DNA of 64,000 nt from CAZEQJ01 sp964514385 (GTDB lineage Bacteria > Bacteroidota > Bacteroidia > Cytophagales > Cyclobacteriaceae). The first letter of the stretch is position 1. Each line of letters begins with the position of its first letter. The notes beneath the pieces are model-generated. The model had not been told where the DNA came from. It did no database searches and saw nothing but the letters and a program-made list of their open reading frames with translations. The DNA is taken from positions 82,440-146,439 of the forward strand of contig CAZEQJ010000005.1 of the NCBI GenBank assembly GCA_964514385.1, given 5' to 3'. Below, piece by piece: positions 63,685-64,000 of this stretch. The translations under genes and the position numbers were made by a program.

Positions 63685-64000
63685 TTAATATTTATTCTGA
63701 AATAAATGATAATATACTTCATTCCATCGCAGCTGATTGGAAAAATCGCGTGTATTGGTGTTTTTATCAATCACCACCAGCTCGATACCTGCCATGTCTG
63801 CGAGGTCTTCAATAAACGAAGTACCAAAGGCTTTGGTGAATACGGTATGGTGTGCTCCACCAGCCAAAATCCAGGTTTGTGCTGCTACGGACAGATTCGG
63901 GTGAGGGTCCCACAGCACCCGTGCCACCGGCAGTTTCGGCAGATCGTGTTCAGGCTTTATCGCATCTACCTCATTGACAATAAGTCGGAAACGATTGCCC
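63685..64000 (-). CDS. araA: L-arabinose isomerase, C-terminal part (partial)
   Basis: The frame enters from the right edge; about 104 codons are visible. GNRFRLIVNEVDAI, LPVARVLWDPHPN, AAQTWILAGGAHHTVFT and ELVVIDKNTNTRDF are typical of the AraA C terminus, where GGAHHT lies close to the active site. It converts L-arabinose to L-ribulose, the first catabolic step. The start and the main metal ligands lie outside the window. It is followed after four bases by the epimerase gene, so both form one operon. Confidence 0.95.
   Translation of the reverse strand, partial: GNRFRLIVNEVDAIKPEHDLPKLPVARVLWDPHPNLSVAAQTWILAGGAHHTVFTKAFGTSFIEDLADMAGIELVVIDKNTNTRDFSNQLRWNEVYYHLFQNKY

Overview
The window comes from a Bacteroidota chromosome, most likely a free-living member of the Cytophagales. 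The evidence is a SusC/SusD pair with a hybrid two-component regulator, promoters of the TTG-N20-TAnnTTTG type, many lipoproteins with a Cys lipobox, a DUF4270 lipoprotein, the alternative GlmU-like acetyltransferase of this phylum, a GT5-domain-only glycogen synthase, a bacterial GGGP synthase and an S16 protein with a long acidic tail. Genes are tightly packed, many with ATGA or TGATG overlaps. I recognise no rRNA, tRNA, CRISPR array, insertion sequence or prophage.

Layout. 1-0.5 kb: tail of an amidohydrolase and a YffB/Spx-like protein on plus. 0.7-6 kb: a minus-strand run in which every gene overlaps the next (GlmU-like, holB, hemC, cyclophilin lipoprotein, RmlD-like reductase), ending in a strictly phased array of 21-bp repeats. 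6-15 kb: rpmE (minus), an outer-membrane barrel, rpsP-rimM-trmD, rplS with its own promoter, dapF, secA, a SPOR-like lipoprotein and an M20 amidohydrolase. 16-20 kb: two unrelated phosphate-transporter-like genes head to head, two small membrane proteins and GGGP synthase. 20-26 kb: an AraC regulator, an acyl-CoA dehydrogenase and the minus run panC-panD-flippase-rfaE2-yugP. 26-33 kb: glgA-like, DUF4270, glmS, ridA, gltX and two uncharacterised genes. 33-40 kb: an S9 peptidase, a cobalamin riboswitch driving a BtuB-like receptor, and a LysR / small coiled-coil protein / SbtA-type bicarbonate transporter locus with a strong terminator directly before the transporter.

40.4-64 kb is an arabinan/arabinose utilisation locus. 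A hybrid two-component sensor (HTCS) lies upstream of a single minus-strand gene run: susC, susD, a 1099-residue beta-propeller lipoprotein, three GH51 arabinofuranosidases and three GH43 enzymes. Beyond the HTCS are a Nudix-fold AraR-like regulator (plus strand) and a second minus operon with araA (cut by the window edge) and an aldose 1-epimerase lipoprotein. The inferred flow is: arabinan is bound and cut at the surface by lipoprotein GH43/GH51 enzymes, arabino-oligosaccharides enter through SusCD, periplasmic GH51/GH43 enzymes release L-arabinose, the epimerase equilibrates its anomers, and AraA starts catabolism. The HTCS would sense oligosaccharides and the AraR-like protein free arabinose.

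The observations most worth a second look are the beta-propeller protein in the place of the usual surface glycan-binding proteins, the terminator in front of sbtA, the 14-unit 21-bp repeat, a two-turn direct repeat upstream of susC, and a 26-bp perfect palindrome before an acyl-CoA dehydrogenase gene.
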